64,000 nucleotides of DNA from Rubrimonas cliftonensis. GTDB taxonomy: Bacteria; Pseudomonadota; Alphaproteobacteria; Rhodobacterales; Rhodobacteraceae. The stretch spans positions 248,001 to 312,000 of the forward strand of contig NZ_FNQM01000002.1 of assembly GCF_900107585.1 (NCBI RefSeq), in the 5' to 3' direction. The notes under the pieces were generated by a model, which saw only the letters and a list, made by a program, of their open reading frames with translations, made no database searches and was not told where the DNA came from. The first letter of the stretch is position 1. Each line of letters opens with the position of its first letter. Position numbers and translations under genes: made by a program. This document shows, piece after piece, positions 53,861 through 64,000 of this stretch.

Positions 53861-54298
53861 TCAGGAGATCGTCGCCAGCGCGTCCCTGAACGCCTGCGGC
53901 AGCGGCGCGGGGCGCCGCGTCTCGCGGTCGACGTAGACATGGACGTAGCGGCAGACCGCCGCAGCCTCAGCGCCTGCGCCGAACAGCGCGAGGCGGTAGG
54001 TGACCGAACTCGTCCCCGCCCGCTCAACGCGCAGGCCGGTCTCCACCGTCTGCGGAAACCCCACCGCGGCGAAGTAGCGGCAGGCCGTCTCGCCGACGAG
54101 TCCGATCACCGGGCCGCGCAGCACGTCGAACCGCGCGCCCTCGACCAGCCAGCGGTTCACCGCCGTGTCGAAATACTCGTAGTAGACGACGTTGTTCATG
54201 TGGCCGAACAGGTCGTCGTCGCGCCAGCGGGTGGGGCTCGCGAAGCGCACGGGAAAGGCCTCGCGCAAGGGGCGGTCTGGGGGGAGGAGGGCGGCCAT
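53861..54298 (-). CDS. Acyl-CoA thioesterase, 4HBT hot-dog family
   Basis: A 145-residue single hot-dog protein. [21 protein letters not shown] is the 4-hydroxybenzoyl-CoA thioesterase signature, with the catalytic Asp/His-type positions in the DxxxHMNN pattern. The remainder has [20 protein letters not shown] and [20 protein letters not shown]. Hydrolysis of a short or aromatic acyl-CoA is expected. It converges on hisG with a 6-base gap and is divergent from bchI. Confidence 0.88.
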   Translation of the reverse strand: MAALLPPDRPLREAFPVRFASPTRWRDDDLFGHMNNVVYYEYFDTAVNRWLVEGARFDVLRGPVIGLVGETACRYFAAVGFPQTVETGLRVERAGTSSVTYRLALFGAGAEAAAVCRYVHVYVDRETRRPAPLPQAFRDALATIS

Positions 54299-54333
54299 GG
54301 CGATGCTCCTGCGACCGGAGGGCTGCGACGGAC

Positions 54334-54351
54334 TGTCAGGCCCGCTTTACA
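54334..54351 (+). promoter_or_regulatory. PpsR/CrtJ-type operator TGTCAGGCCCGCTTTACA
   Basis: TGT-N12-ACA, the consensus of the photosynthesis repressor PpsR/CrtJ (TGTcN10gACA), lies 72 bases before the bchI start. One consensus base differs (T for G before ACA). The right half overlaps TTTACA, a possible -35 box, but the matching -10 (GAAAGT) is weak. I see no second site in the 130 bases around. Confidence 0.6.
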
Positions 54352-54422
54352 GTCAGCCCCCGAGCGCGGAAAGTGCGCGGTGCGTGACCCGCCCACGGAC
54401 CAGCCGCAAGGACCCCGCCGCC

Positions 54423-55421
54423 ATGGCCGTTTTCCCCTTCACCGCGATCGTGGGACAGGACGAGATGAAGACCGCCCTGCTGCTGGCCGCGGTCGACCCC
54501 TCGATCGGCGGCGTGCTGGCCTTCGGCGACCGCGGGGCCGGCAAGTCCACCGCGGTGCGCGCGCTGGCGGCGCTGCTGCCGCCGATCCGCGTCGTCGCCG
54601 GCTCGCCCTACAACGACGACCCCGACGCGCGCGACTGCCCCGAGGCGGACCGCGCGAAGGCCGTTGAGGCCCCGACCCCGGTGGTGGACCTGCCTCTCGG
54701 CGCCACGGAGGATCGGGTCGTCGGCGCGCTCGACCTCGAGCGCGCCCTGACCCGCGGCGAGAAGGCGTTCGAGCCCGGCCTGCTGGCGCGCGCCCATCGC
54801 GGCTTTCTCTACATCGACGAGGTCAACCTGCTGGAGGATCATCTCGTCGACCTGCTGCTCGACGTCGCCGCCTCCGGCGAGAACGTGGTCGAGCGCGAGG
54901 GCCTGTCGGTGCGCCACGCGGCGCGCTTCGTGCTGGTCGGCTCCGGCAACCCCGAGGAGGGCGAGCTGCGCCCGCAGCTGCTCGACCGCTTCGGCCTGTC
55001 CGTCGAGGTGAGCACACCGAAGGAGCTGGCCGAGCGCATCCTCGTCGTGCGCCGCCGCGACGCCTTCGAGCGCGACCGCGCCGGTTTCGTCGCCGAATGG
55101 GCCTCTGAGGAGGCCTCGGTGCGCGAAAGGATCCTCGCCGCCCGCGCCCGCCTGCCCGGCGTCGAGGCGCCCGACGCGGCGCTGGAGAAGGCCGCAAGGC
55201 TGTGCCTCGCGCTGAAGGCGGACGGGCTGCGCGGCGAGCTGACGCTGCTGCGCGCCGCCCGCGCGCTTGCGGCGCTGGAGGGCGCCGGCGTCGTGACCGA
55301 CGCCCATGTGCGCGCCGTCGCGCCCTCGGCGCTGCGACACCGCCTGCGGCGCGACCCGCTCGACGAGGCGGGCTCGGGCGCGCGCGTGGCCCGCGCGCTC
55401 GACGAGGTGCTGGCGGCGTGA
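54423..55421 (+). CDS. bchI: Magnesium chelatase subunit I (bacteriochlorophyll synthesis)
   Basis: A 332-residue AAA+ ATPase, motor of the Mg-chelatase that inserts Mg2+ into protoporphyrin [21 protein letters not shown], Walker [39 protein letters not shown], Walker [20 protein letters not shown], and [20 protein letters not shown] are classic BchI. Near the end, [19 protein letters not shown] and [18 protein letters not shown] continue the family. The ATG at 54423 is chosen by homology. Its TGA overlaps the bchD GTG. The catalytic subunit gene bchH is not in the window. Confidence 0.96.
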   Translation: MAVFPFTAIVGQDEMKTALLLAAVDPSIGGVLAFGDRGAGKSTAVRALAALLPPIRVVAGSPYNDDPDARDCPEADRAKAVEAPTPVVDLPLGATEDRVVGALDLERALTRGEKAFEPGLLARAHRGFLYIDEVNLLEDHLVDLLLDVAASGENVVEREGLSVRHAARFVLVGSGNPEEGELRPQLLDRFGLSVEVSTPKELAERILVVRRRDAFERDRAGFVAEWASEEASVRERILAARARLPGVEAPDAALEKAARLCLALKADGLRGELTLLRAARALAALEGAGVVTDAHVRAVAPSALRHRLRRDPLDEAGSGARVARALDEVLAA

Positions 55422-57592
55422 AGCCCGGCTGCGTCCAGGCTTCCGCGGCTCCGGGCGCAGCGCCGGACGCGGCGCGGCCGGTCGACGGCCCGCGCCCCGC
55501 CGGCGACGTCGCCGGCGCAGCCGTTTGGCCATCAGCCGAGGTGTTTGCGCGCAGGCGGGCGCCTGAAGCGCCGGCGCCGGCGCCGTCCGCGTCAGCGGCG
55601 CCGCAAGCGGCCTTCGCCGCTGGCGAGGACGGCGCCGGCTGGTCCGACGCCGCGGCGGCGGCGGACATGCTGGCGCTCGACCCCGCGGCGCTCGGCGGCG
55701 CTCGGCTGCGGGCGCGCTTCGGCCCCGCGCGGGACGCCTGGCTCGCCCGTCTCGCGGCGGGGTTGCCGGAGGGCGCGCCCTTCCGGCGCATCCCCGCCTC
55801 CGTGACCGAGGAGCGGCTGCTCGGCGGTCTCGACCTCGCCGCGACGCTCGCCGCGGGGCGCCCGGTGACGCGCCGCGGCGTGCTGGCGGAGGCTCACGGC
55901 GGCGTCGCGGTGCTGGCGATGGCGGAACGCGCGCAGGCGACGCTCGCGGCCCATCTCGGCGCCGCGCTCGATGGGGGCGTCGTGCGGCTGGCGCGCGAGG
56001 GCGCCGGCGGGGCGGTCCCGGCCCGGCTCGGCGTGGTGGCGCTCGACGAGGGCGAGGAGAGCGAGGAGAGCGAGGAGGCCGCGCCGCCCGCGCTCCGCGA
56101 ACGGCTCGCCTTCGATCTCGCGCTCGACCGTCTGCGCCCCGAGCCGATGTCGGCGGATCACCGCGCGCGGATCGCCGAGGCCCGCCGCCGGCTGCCGCAT
56201 GTCGCCTGCCCCGACGCGGTGCTCGAGGCGCTCTGCGCCGCCGCCGAAGCGCTGGGCGTCGCCTCGCCGCGCGCCGCGATCTTCGCGCTGCGCGCCGCCT
56301 GCGCCGCCGCCGCGCTGGAGGGCCGCGCGGAGGTCGAGGCGGGGGACGCCGCGCTCGCGGCCCGCCTCGCGCTGGGGCCCCGCGCGACCCAGGCCCCCGC
56401 CGCGCCGGATGAGGCCCCGGAGGACGATGCCTCCGAGGACGCGCCGGACGAGACGTCTCCCGACGAGACGCCGCCCGACCGGGGCGATCCGCCGCCGGAC
56501 GCTCCCGAGCCTGACGCTGACCGGCTCGACGAGGGGCCTGCTCTCGGAGAATTGACCGAACTGGTGATCGCCGCCGCCCGCGCCTCGCTGCCCGCCGGGG
56601 TGCTGGCCGGGCTCGCGGCGGCGAGCGGGGCGGGCCGCGCGCCCGGCGCCGGCGCTGCTGGCGCGATGCGCCGCGCCGCGACCCGCGGCCGTCCGCTCGG
56701 CGCCCGGCCCGGCATGCCGCAGGGGGGCGCGCGGCTCGATCTCGTGGAGACGCTGCGCGCCGCCGCGCCCTGGCAGCCGCTGCGCCGGCGCGAGGCCGCC
56801 GAGCGCGCCGCCGCGGCAGTGGACGCGAATGAAGACGCGGCCAGAGACGGGGCCAGAGACGGCGCTGGAGACGGGGCTGGAGACGGGGCTGGAGACTTGG
56901 CCATGGACGCGACCGGCGACGCGGCCGGAGACGCTTTCCCGCCCGCCCCCCGGCGCGTGCTGGTGCGGCGCGAGGACTTCCGCCTGCGTCGGTTCAAGCG
57001 CCCCGCCGAGACGTTGACGATATTCGTGGTCGACGCCTCCGGCTCGGCCGCCGCGCAGCGCCTCGCCGAGGCGAAGGGCGCCGTGGAGCTGCTTCTGGCC
57101 GAGAGCTACGTCCGGCGCGACCGCGTGGCGCTGGTGACTTTCCGCGGCGCCGGGGCGGAGCTGGCGCTGGCGCCGACGCGCGCGCTGGCGCGGGCGAAGC
57201 GGGCGCTCGCGGGGCTGCCGGGCGGCGGCGGCACGCCGCTGGCGGCGGGTCTGGAGCTCGCCGCGCTGGAGGCCGAGGCCGCGCTGCGCCGGGGCTGGAC
57301 GCCGACGCTGGCGATCCTCACCGACGGCCGCGCCAATGTGCGCCGCGACGGGAGCGGGGGGCGCGAGGCCGCCCGCGCCGAGGCGCTGGAGGCTGCCGGG
57401 CGGCTGCGCGCGCTCGGCCTAGGCGCGGCGCTCATCGACAGCGGCGCCAGGCCCAGCCCGGACGCCGCCGCCGTCGCCGCAGCTCTCGGCGCGCGCTATC
57501 TGCCGCTGCCGCGCGCCGACGCGGCGGCGCTCGCCGGGGCTCTGTCCGGCGCCCCGTCCGGGGCGCCTGCGGCGACGGGCGCGAGAGCGTGA
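55418..57592 (+). CDS. bchD: Magnesium chelatase subunit D (bacteriochlorophyll synthesis)
   Basis: A 724-residue protein from a GTG overlapping bchI, forming the BchID ring that energises BchH. A Pro/Ala-rich N-terminal extension of about 75 residues precedes homologous sequence ([20 protein letters not shown]). A degenerate AAA domain follows ([19 protein letters not shown]). Then an acidic Pro-rich linker (about residues 325-370), an in-frame minisatellite (about 472-507) and an integrin I (VWA) domain with a MIDAS-like [20 protein letters not shown]. The family is nearer 560 residues in Rhodobacter, so linker regions are expanded here. bchO does not follow. Confidence 0.93.
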   Translation: MKPGCVQASAAPGAAPDAARPVDGPRPAGDVAGAAVWPSAEVFARRRAPEAPAPAPSASAAPQAAFAAGEDGAGWSDAAAAADMLALDPAALGGARLRARFGPARDAWLARLAAGLPEGAPFRRIPASVTEERLLGGLDLAATLAAGRPVTRRGVLAEAHGGVAVLAMAERAQATLAAHLGAALDGGVVRLAREGAGGAVPARLGVVALDEGEESEESEEAAPPALRERLAFDLALDRLRPEPMSADHRARIAEARRRLPHVACPDAVLEALCAAAEALGVASPRAAIFALRAACAAAALEGRAEVEAGDAALAARLALGPRATQAPAAPDEAPEDDASEDAPDETSPDETPPDRGDPPPDAPEPDADRLDEGPALGELTELVIAAARASLPAGVLAGLAAASGAGRAPGAGAAGAMRRAATRGRPLGARPGMPQGGARLDLVETLRAAAPWQPLRRREAAERAAAAVDANEDAARDGARDGAGDGAGDGAGDLAMDATGDAAGDAFPPAPRRVLVRREDFRLRRFKRPAETLTIFVVDASGSAAAQRLAEAKGAVELLLAESYVRRDRVALVTFRGAGAELALAPTRALARAKRALAGLPGGGGTPLAAGLELAALEAEAALRRGWTPTLAILTDGRANVRRDGSGGREAARAEALEAAGRLRALGLGAALIDSGARPSPDAAAVAAALGARYLPLPRADAAALAGALSGAPSGAPAATGARA
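56831..56938 (+). repeat. In-frame 12-bp minisatellite in bchD
   Basis: Nine consecutive 12-base units encode [36 protein letters not shown]. The best-conserved units read GGAGACGGGGCT. The tract lies in the linker before the VWA domain; unit number probably varies between strains without breaking the frame. Confidence 0.85.
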
Positions 57593-57638
57593 CGGGCGGC
57601 GGCTTTCCTCCGTCGCGCCGGGCGCCCAGGGTCGCGCC

Positions 57639-58532
57639 ATGACGTCGCCCGACCCGCCGTTCCCGCTGCTCCCCGCCGTGCTGCTGACGCTGCTGGCGTT
57701 CGCCGCCAACTCCATCCTCGGGCGGCTGGCCATGGCGGAGGGGCTGATCGGGCCTGGCGCCTTCACCGCGCTGAGGCTCGGCGCCGGGGCGCTGGTGCTG
57801 GCGGCGCTGGCGCTCTCGCGCCCCTCGGGCCGGGCGGCGGCGCGCGCCACGGCCTCGCCCGCCAGCGCCGTGACGCTGTTTCTCTACGCCGCCGCGTTCT
57901 CCTTCGCCTATCTGCGCATCGACGCCGCGATCGGGGCGCTGGCGCTCTTCGCCTCGGTGCAGGCGACGATGTTCGTCGGCGCGCTGATGGGGGGCGAGCG
58001 CCCCGGCCCGGCGCGCTGGCTGGGCGCGCTCTCCGCTCTCGCGGGGCTCGGCGCGCTCGTGGCGCCGGGCGCCGCGGCGCCGGACGGGCTGGCGCTGGCG
58101 CTGATGGCGGTCTCCGGGGCGGCGTGGGGCTGCTTCTCGCTGATCGGCCGGCGCGGCGGCGCGCCGCTGCCGCGCATGGCCGGCGCCTTCGCGCTGGCGG
58201 CGCCGCTTGGATTCGCCCTCTGGGGCGTCGCGGCGCTGGCGGGGGAGAGCGGAGCGATGGACCCGCGGGGCGCGGCGCTGGCGCTGGCTTCGGGCGGCCT
58301 GACCTCGGCCTGCGGCTATGCGCTCTGGTATGCGATCCTGCCGCGGCTGCGCGCGACGACGGCGGCGCTGGCGCAGCTGACCGTGCCGCTCATCACGCTC
58401 GGCGGCGGCATGGCGGTGCTCGGCGAGCCGCTGACATGGCGCTTCGTCGTCGCCGCCGTTCTCGTGCTGGGCGGCGTCGGGGCGGCGACCATGGTCGCCG
58501 AGCGGCCGCCAGCAGCCCGGAAAACGCCCTAG
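57639..58532 (+). CDS. EamA/DMT-family transporter
   Basis: A 297-residue inner-membrane protein with about 10 helices in two EamA repeats. AFAANSILGRLAMAEGLIGP and FTALRLGAGALVLAALAL begin the first; the second contains MAVSGAAWGCFSLIGRRGG and ALWYAILPRLRATTAALAQL then PLITLGGGMAVLGEPLTWRF, the EamA signature. Substrates of the family are amino acids, nucleotides or related metabolites; none can be chosen here. It stands where bchO is found after bchD in standard photosynthesis clusters. The stop overlaps that of the convergent regulator gene (CTAG). Confidence 0.87.
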   Translation: MTSPDPPFPLLPAVLLTLLAFAANSILGRLAMAEGLIGPGAFTALRLGAGALVLAALALSRPSGRAAARATASPASAVTLFLYAAAFSFAYLRIDAAIGALALFASVQATMFVGALMGGERPGPARWLGALSALAGLGALVAPGAAAPDGLALALMAVSGAAWGCFSLIGRRGGAPLPRMAGAFALAAPLGFALWGVAALAGESGAMDPRGAALALASGGLTSACGYALWYAILPRLRATTAALAQLTVPLITLGGGMAVLGEPLTWRFVVAAVLVLGGVGAATMVAERPPAARKTP

Positions 58533-60547
58533 CGATAGACGCGCTGGATGTCGTAGCGGTCGAGCTTGCGGTAGAGGGTCGGGCGCGTGATGCCCAGCGC
58601 GTCGGCAACCCGGCTGAGGTTGCCGCGATGCTCGGCGATGGCGCGCAGGATGGCGGTCTTTTCCGCGTCCCTGAGCGAGCACGGCTCAGAGGGCGCCGGC
58701 GGCTGCGCCTGCGGTTGCCCACGGTCCTGCCGCTTGGCGCCTGCCACGCCCGGCGCGGTCTCCGCCCCGATCTCCGGCGGCAGGTCGGCCAGCGTGACGC
58801 AGCGGTCGCGCGACAGCGAATGCAGGCGCTGCACGAGATTGCGGAGCTCGCGCACGTTGCCCGGCCAGCGGTAACGCAGCAGCGCCTCGGCGACGGGGCT
58901 GGCGAAGCGCAGCGGGTCGAGCCCGTATTCGGCCGCGAGGCTGCGGTTGAAATGCTCCAGCAGCAGCAGCACGTCGTCGCCGCGTTCGCGCAGGGGCGGC
59001 GCCTGAACGGTGACGGCGCCGATGCGGTAGAACAGGTCGGCGCGGAAGCGGCCCGCCTCGGCCTCGGCGCGCAGGTCGCGGTTGGTGAGCGCCACGAGCC
59101 GGGCGTCGAAGGGGCGGCCCCGACTGTCGCCGATGCGGTGGATCACCCGCTCCTCCAGCACGCGCAGCAGGTAGGGCTGGATCTCGATCGGCATCTCGCC
59201 GATCTCGTCGAGGCAGAAGACGCCGCCGCAGGCCTGCTCCAGCTTGCCAGCCCGGCCCTCCTTCACGGCGCCGGTGAAGGCGCCCTCCACATGGCCGAAA
59301 AGCTCGCCGCCGAACAGGTCGCGCGCGATGGCGCCGCAGTTTATCGCGATGAAGGGCGTCTGGCGCGGGCCGGAGAACTCGGCGTGGATCAGCCGCGCGA
59401 ACAGCTCCTTGCCGGTGCCCGTCTCGCCCTGCACCAGCACCGGCGCGTTGACGCGGGCGATGCGGCGGGCAAGGTCGATCGCCTCGAGCATCGCGTCGCA
59501 GCGGGCGACGATGTCGCCCTGCCCGGCGGGGCGGCGGACGGCGGCGGCGCGCGCCGGGGCCCCGCCGGCGCGGCGCGGCTTGCGGGCGCAGTCGAGCACC
59601 AGCGCGACGCCCCGCACCTCGCCGCCGATGCTGAGCGCGCAGACGTCGCGACAGCCCAGATCGGGCGGCAGGGCGGCGGCGACGGTGTCCGCCGACAGCG
59701 CGCCGTTCAGCTCCACCAGCCGCTCCCCGATCGCCGTCGGCGCCTCGCGCCCGTCGCCGAGGATCAGACGCTCGAAGCCGCTGCGGTGCAGCACGCGTCC
59801 CATCGCGTCGAGGATCACCACGCCGTCCTCGCCGCCGAGCATGGGGGCCTGCTCCAGCAGCGCGTCGAGCAGGCGGATGCGCTCGGCGTTCAGGGCGTGG
59901 GCCAGCACCGCCTCGATCTCTCCGGCGGCGGCGGCGGCGAAGGCGGTGTTGTGCTCGCGGAAGATGCGGGTGAGGCCCGAGAGATCCACCGCGCCGATCA
60001 CCGACTGGTCCACCGGGTCGCGGATCGGGGCCGCGGCGCAGCTCCAGTCCTTCAGCCCCTCGACATAGTGCTCGGAGCCGTGGACGAACAGCGGCTGGCC
60101 GGCCTGCAGCGCCGTGCCGATGCCGTTCGTCCCCACCGCGTCCTCACGCCACAGCGCGCCGACCTGGAGGTTGATGCGGCGGCCGGCCTGAAGCGTCGCG
60201 GGGTCGCCGATGGCCTCGATCACCAGCCCTTCCTCGTCGGTGAGGATGAGCATGGCGTCGGCCCCGTGCAGCATCCGCCCGATCTTGTCGAGCGAGCGTC
60301 TGGCGGCGCGGCACAGCGCGTCGTTGGCCGCGCGCAGGCGCGCGACGCCCTTCTCGTCGCTCAGCACCGGGGCTTCGGCGCGGGTCGGGTCGACGCCAGC
60401 CGAGGTGCTGCGCGTCCATGACTGGTGGATGACGCTGCGCACCACCTGGCAGGCGCCGGCGCCGGCGTGGTGGCTATCCCAAGCGGCGTTGACGCGGCGA
60501 TGGTCGCTCGCCGTTGACGGAACGCGCTGGCTGGCCTCGGCTGGCAT
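58529..60547 (-). CDS. Sigma-54-dependent transcriptional activator, AcoR type
   Basis: A 672-residue regulator. The N-terminal sensory part (about 60-330) includes a GAF domain (INLQVGALWREDAVGTNGIG, EHYVEGLKDWSCAAAPI), the AcoR pattern. The AAA+ domain has Walker A QGETGTGKELFARLIH, the sigma-54 contact loop in HVEGAFTGAVKEG and Walker B GGVFCLDEIGEMP, and RWPGNVRELRNLVQRL. A Fis-type helix-turn-helix closes it (NLSRVADALGITRPTLYRKL). AcoR-type proteins activate acetoin or alcohol oxidation genes; no such genes are adjacent, so the target is unknown. Confidence 0.92.
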   Translation of the reverse strand: MPAEASQRVPSTASDHRRVNAAWDSHHAGAGACQVVRSVIHQSWTRSTSAGVDPTRAEAPVLSDEKGVARLRAANDALCRAARRSLDKIGRMLHGADAMLILTDEEGLVIEAIGDPATLQAGRRINLQVGALWREDAVGTNGIGTALQAGQPLFVHGSEHYVEGLKDWSCAAAPIRDPVDQSVIGAVDLSGLTRIFREHNTAFAAAAAGEIEAVLAHALNAERIRLLDALLEQAPMLGGEDGVVILDAMGRVLHRSGFERLILGDGREAPTAIGERLVELNGALSADTVAAALPPDLGCRDVCALSIGGEVRGVALVLDCARKPRRAGGAPARAAAVRRPAGQGDIVARCDAMLEAIDLARRIARVNAPVLVQGETGTGKELFARLIHAEFSGPRQTPFIAINCGAIARDLFGGELFGHVEGAFTGAVKEGRAGKLEQACGGVFCLDEIGEMPIEIQPYLLRVLEERVIHRIGDSRGRPFDARLVALTNRDLRAEAEAGRFRADLFYRIGAVTVQAPPLRERGDDVLLLLEHFNRSLAAEYGLDPLRFASPVAEALLRYRWPGNVRELRNLVQRLHSLSRDRCVTLADLPPEIGAETAPGVAGAKRQDRGQPQAQPPAPSEPCSLRDAEKTAILRAIAEHRGNLSRVADALGITRPTLYRKLDRYDIQRVYR

Positions 60548-60586
60548 CGGCGGCTCCTTGCTGTCTGGCGGGGTGCGCCGGTCGCG

Positions 60587-61072
60587 TCAGATATCCGTGT
60601 ATCCGAGAAGCGTCTTGATTTCCGCCGCGAGCGCCGCGTCGTCGCGCCCTGCGCCCATCGCAGCCCCGTCCAGAATCGCAAGCCTGCTCCCGATTTCGGG
60701 CGAAACGGCGGCGTGGAAGCCGTTCTCGCGCGTGGCGAGCAGGAACTTCCAGCGACCGTCGACGCGGCGGATCTCGCCGAGGAAGTGCATCTGGCGGTTG
60801 GTCTCGAAGTCCACCACGACGACCCGCTTGTTGGGGCTGACGCGGACATAGGGCCGCGGCGCTCCCGGCGGCGGCGCCGCGCCATGGCTTATGATCAGCC
60901 CTTCGGCCTGCGGCGCCGACGGCGCGGCGGCCTGCGCCTTGCGTGCGGAATAGGCGCCGTTGGAGAACTGGTCGGCGAGGCGCTCGATCGTCGCGCGGTT
61001 GCCGTCGATCAGCCGACGCGCCGCGACGTCCTCTCGCCGGGGTCCGGATCGGGGGGAGATGATGGTGACCAT
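60587..61072 (-). CDS. Conserved-looking hypothetical protein, unknown function
   Basis: I do not recognise this 161-residue protein. There is no signal peptide or membrane segment. The N-terminal half is polar and Ala-rich (EDVAARRLIDGNRATIERLA). The C-terminal half looks like a small beta-rich domain (YVRVSPNKRVVVVDFETNRQ, then FLGEIRRVDGRWKFLLATRE) and ends with a helix. GGGGAGAG precedes the ATG. A dyad ACCTCA-N5-TGAGGT lies 22 bases upstream. The gene sits upstream of the AcoR-type regulator on the same strand (39-base gap), so the two may be co-transcribed. Confidence 0.65.
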   Translation of the reverse strand: MVTIISPRSGPRREDVAARRLIDGNRATIERLADQFSNGAYSARKAQAAAPSAPQAEGLIISHGAAPPPGAPRPYVRVSPNKRVVVVDFETNRQMHFLGEIRRVDGRWKFLLATRENGFHAAVSPEIGSRLAILDGAAMGAGRDDAALAAEIKTLLGYTDI

Positions 61073-61093
61073 GAACGCTCTCCCCGGGGTGCG

Positions 61094-61110
61094 ACCTCAT
61101 TGCGTGAGGT
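61094..61110. promoter_or_regulatory. Dyad ACCTCATTGCGTGAGGT upstream of the hypothetical gene
   Basis: A perfect 6-bp inverted repeat with a 5-base centre lies 22 bases before the start at 61072, within an AT-richer intergenic stretch. It fits a dimeric repressor site. The rest of 61111-61314 has no gene; ATATAT and TTGACC-like sequences near 61170-61190 could hold the minus-strand promoter. Confidence 0.45.
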
Positions 61111-61314
61111 TCGATTTACAACTTTTACGCTAGGGGCTGCGGCGCCTCTACGGCAATCATTCTTTGGTCATATATCGGTCAATTCGCGTCTCGAAGTCAA
61201 CGAGGGCGCAATTTCACACGCTCTGCGGGCAGTTTGGCGGCTGTTGCGAAGGCTTCACTGAAACGCCGCGGAGGTGGCCGGCGCCACCCCCGCGAATCAA
61301 TCCTGCGCGCTGCT

Positions 61315-63933
<2,619 letters not shown>

Positions 63934-64000
63934 GGGCGAGGCTCCTTCGCAGCGCGGCCCGCTCGCCCGGATGGCGCGACGCTGGCCGCCTTGGGTGGTG

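Noticed and set aside
54423-57592. BchI-BchD as a cobaltochelatase or MoxR-type pair
   Set aside because: The specific BchI wording ([32 protein letters not shown]) and the BchD VWA partner in an overlapping operon, plus the PpsR-type site, fit Mg-chelatase better.
61094-61110. SoxR/MerR box
   Set aside because: The half-sites CCTCA/TGAGG are right for a SoxR box, but the spacing is 5 instead of 8 bases, so the MerR-family geometry is not met.

Overview
The window is 64 kb of very GC-rich chromosomal DNA from an alphaproteobacterium, most likely a phototrophic member of the Rhodobacterales. Reasons: the order coaBC-ubiB-ubiE-mutM-enoyl-CoA hydratase-rpsT-dnaA, the hisS-hisZ-hisG operon with a short-form HisG, a PHB phasin beside clpS-clpA, bacteriochlorophyll Mg-chelatase genes bchI-bchD, and a match to the PpsR/CrtJ operator pattern upstream of bchI. 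The content is almost entirely core and metabolic. I found no insertion sequence, prophage, CRISPR array, tRNA or rRNA.

Layout. 1-2.6 kb: end of a photolyase-like flavoprotein, a TPR-methyltransferase, a haloacid-dehalogenase-type enzyme. 2.6-5.2 kb: panC, an APH-fold kinase, a glycine-zipper lipoprotein and an EF-hand protein. 5.4-8.7 kb: a two-component pair and a membrane-anchored Ala-rich protein. 8.8-13 kb: a MaoC-type hydratase, a secreted protein with an internal repeat, then moeB/thiF-dut-coaBC. 13.4-16.3 kb: a MacB/FtsX-type ABC transporter with a His-rich periplasmic protein, preceded by a Zur-box-like dyad. 16.3-23.3 kb: ubiB, ubiE, mutM, enoyl-CoA hydratase, rpsT, a rhodanese and dnaA. 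23.4-33.3 kb: an orphan ABC ATPase, then the envelope cluster pyrH-frr-uppS-cdsA-dxr-rseP-bamA-skp. 33.4-40 kb: lpdA, DUF924, an MFS transporter, a DksA-type protein, queA and a SPOR-tailed D,D-carboxypeptidase. 40-44 kb: phasin, clpS, clpA. 44-46 kb: a pair of exported DsbA-like proteins and a small membrane protein. 46-50 kb: recQ, carA, a YqeY protein. 50.3-53.9 kb: hisS-hisZ-hisG. 53.9-60.6 kb: a thioesterase, bchI-bchD, an EamA transporter and an AcoR-type sigma-54 activator. 60.6-64 kb: a hypothetical gene and clpB.

How it works together. Most of the window serves growth and envelope assembly: replication start, ribosome recycling, isoprenoid and phospholipid precursors, outer-membrane insertion, CoA and pyrimidine/histidine synthesis, and ClpAS/ClpB proteostasis. 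Superimposed are lifestyle functions: bacteriochlorophyll synthesis, PHB granule coating, probable zinc scavenging and envelope redox proteins.

Most interesting signals: (1) a lower-GC patch of about 450 bp inside hisS that replaces the helical insertion domain with a longer version; (2) the probable Zur-controlled MacB-type transporter whose periplasmic partner is a His-rich PCuAC-like protein lacking the usual copper ligands; (3) bchI-bchD outside their usual photosynthesis cluster but apparently keeping a PpsR site; (4) a phasin promoter with two TGC-N3-GCA-like operators exactly two helical turns apart; (5) an uncharacterised pair of DsbA-like exported proteins. Functions are assigned from recognised motifs and gene order only; no database search was possible.
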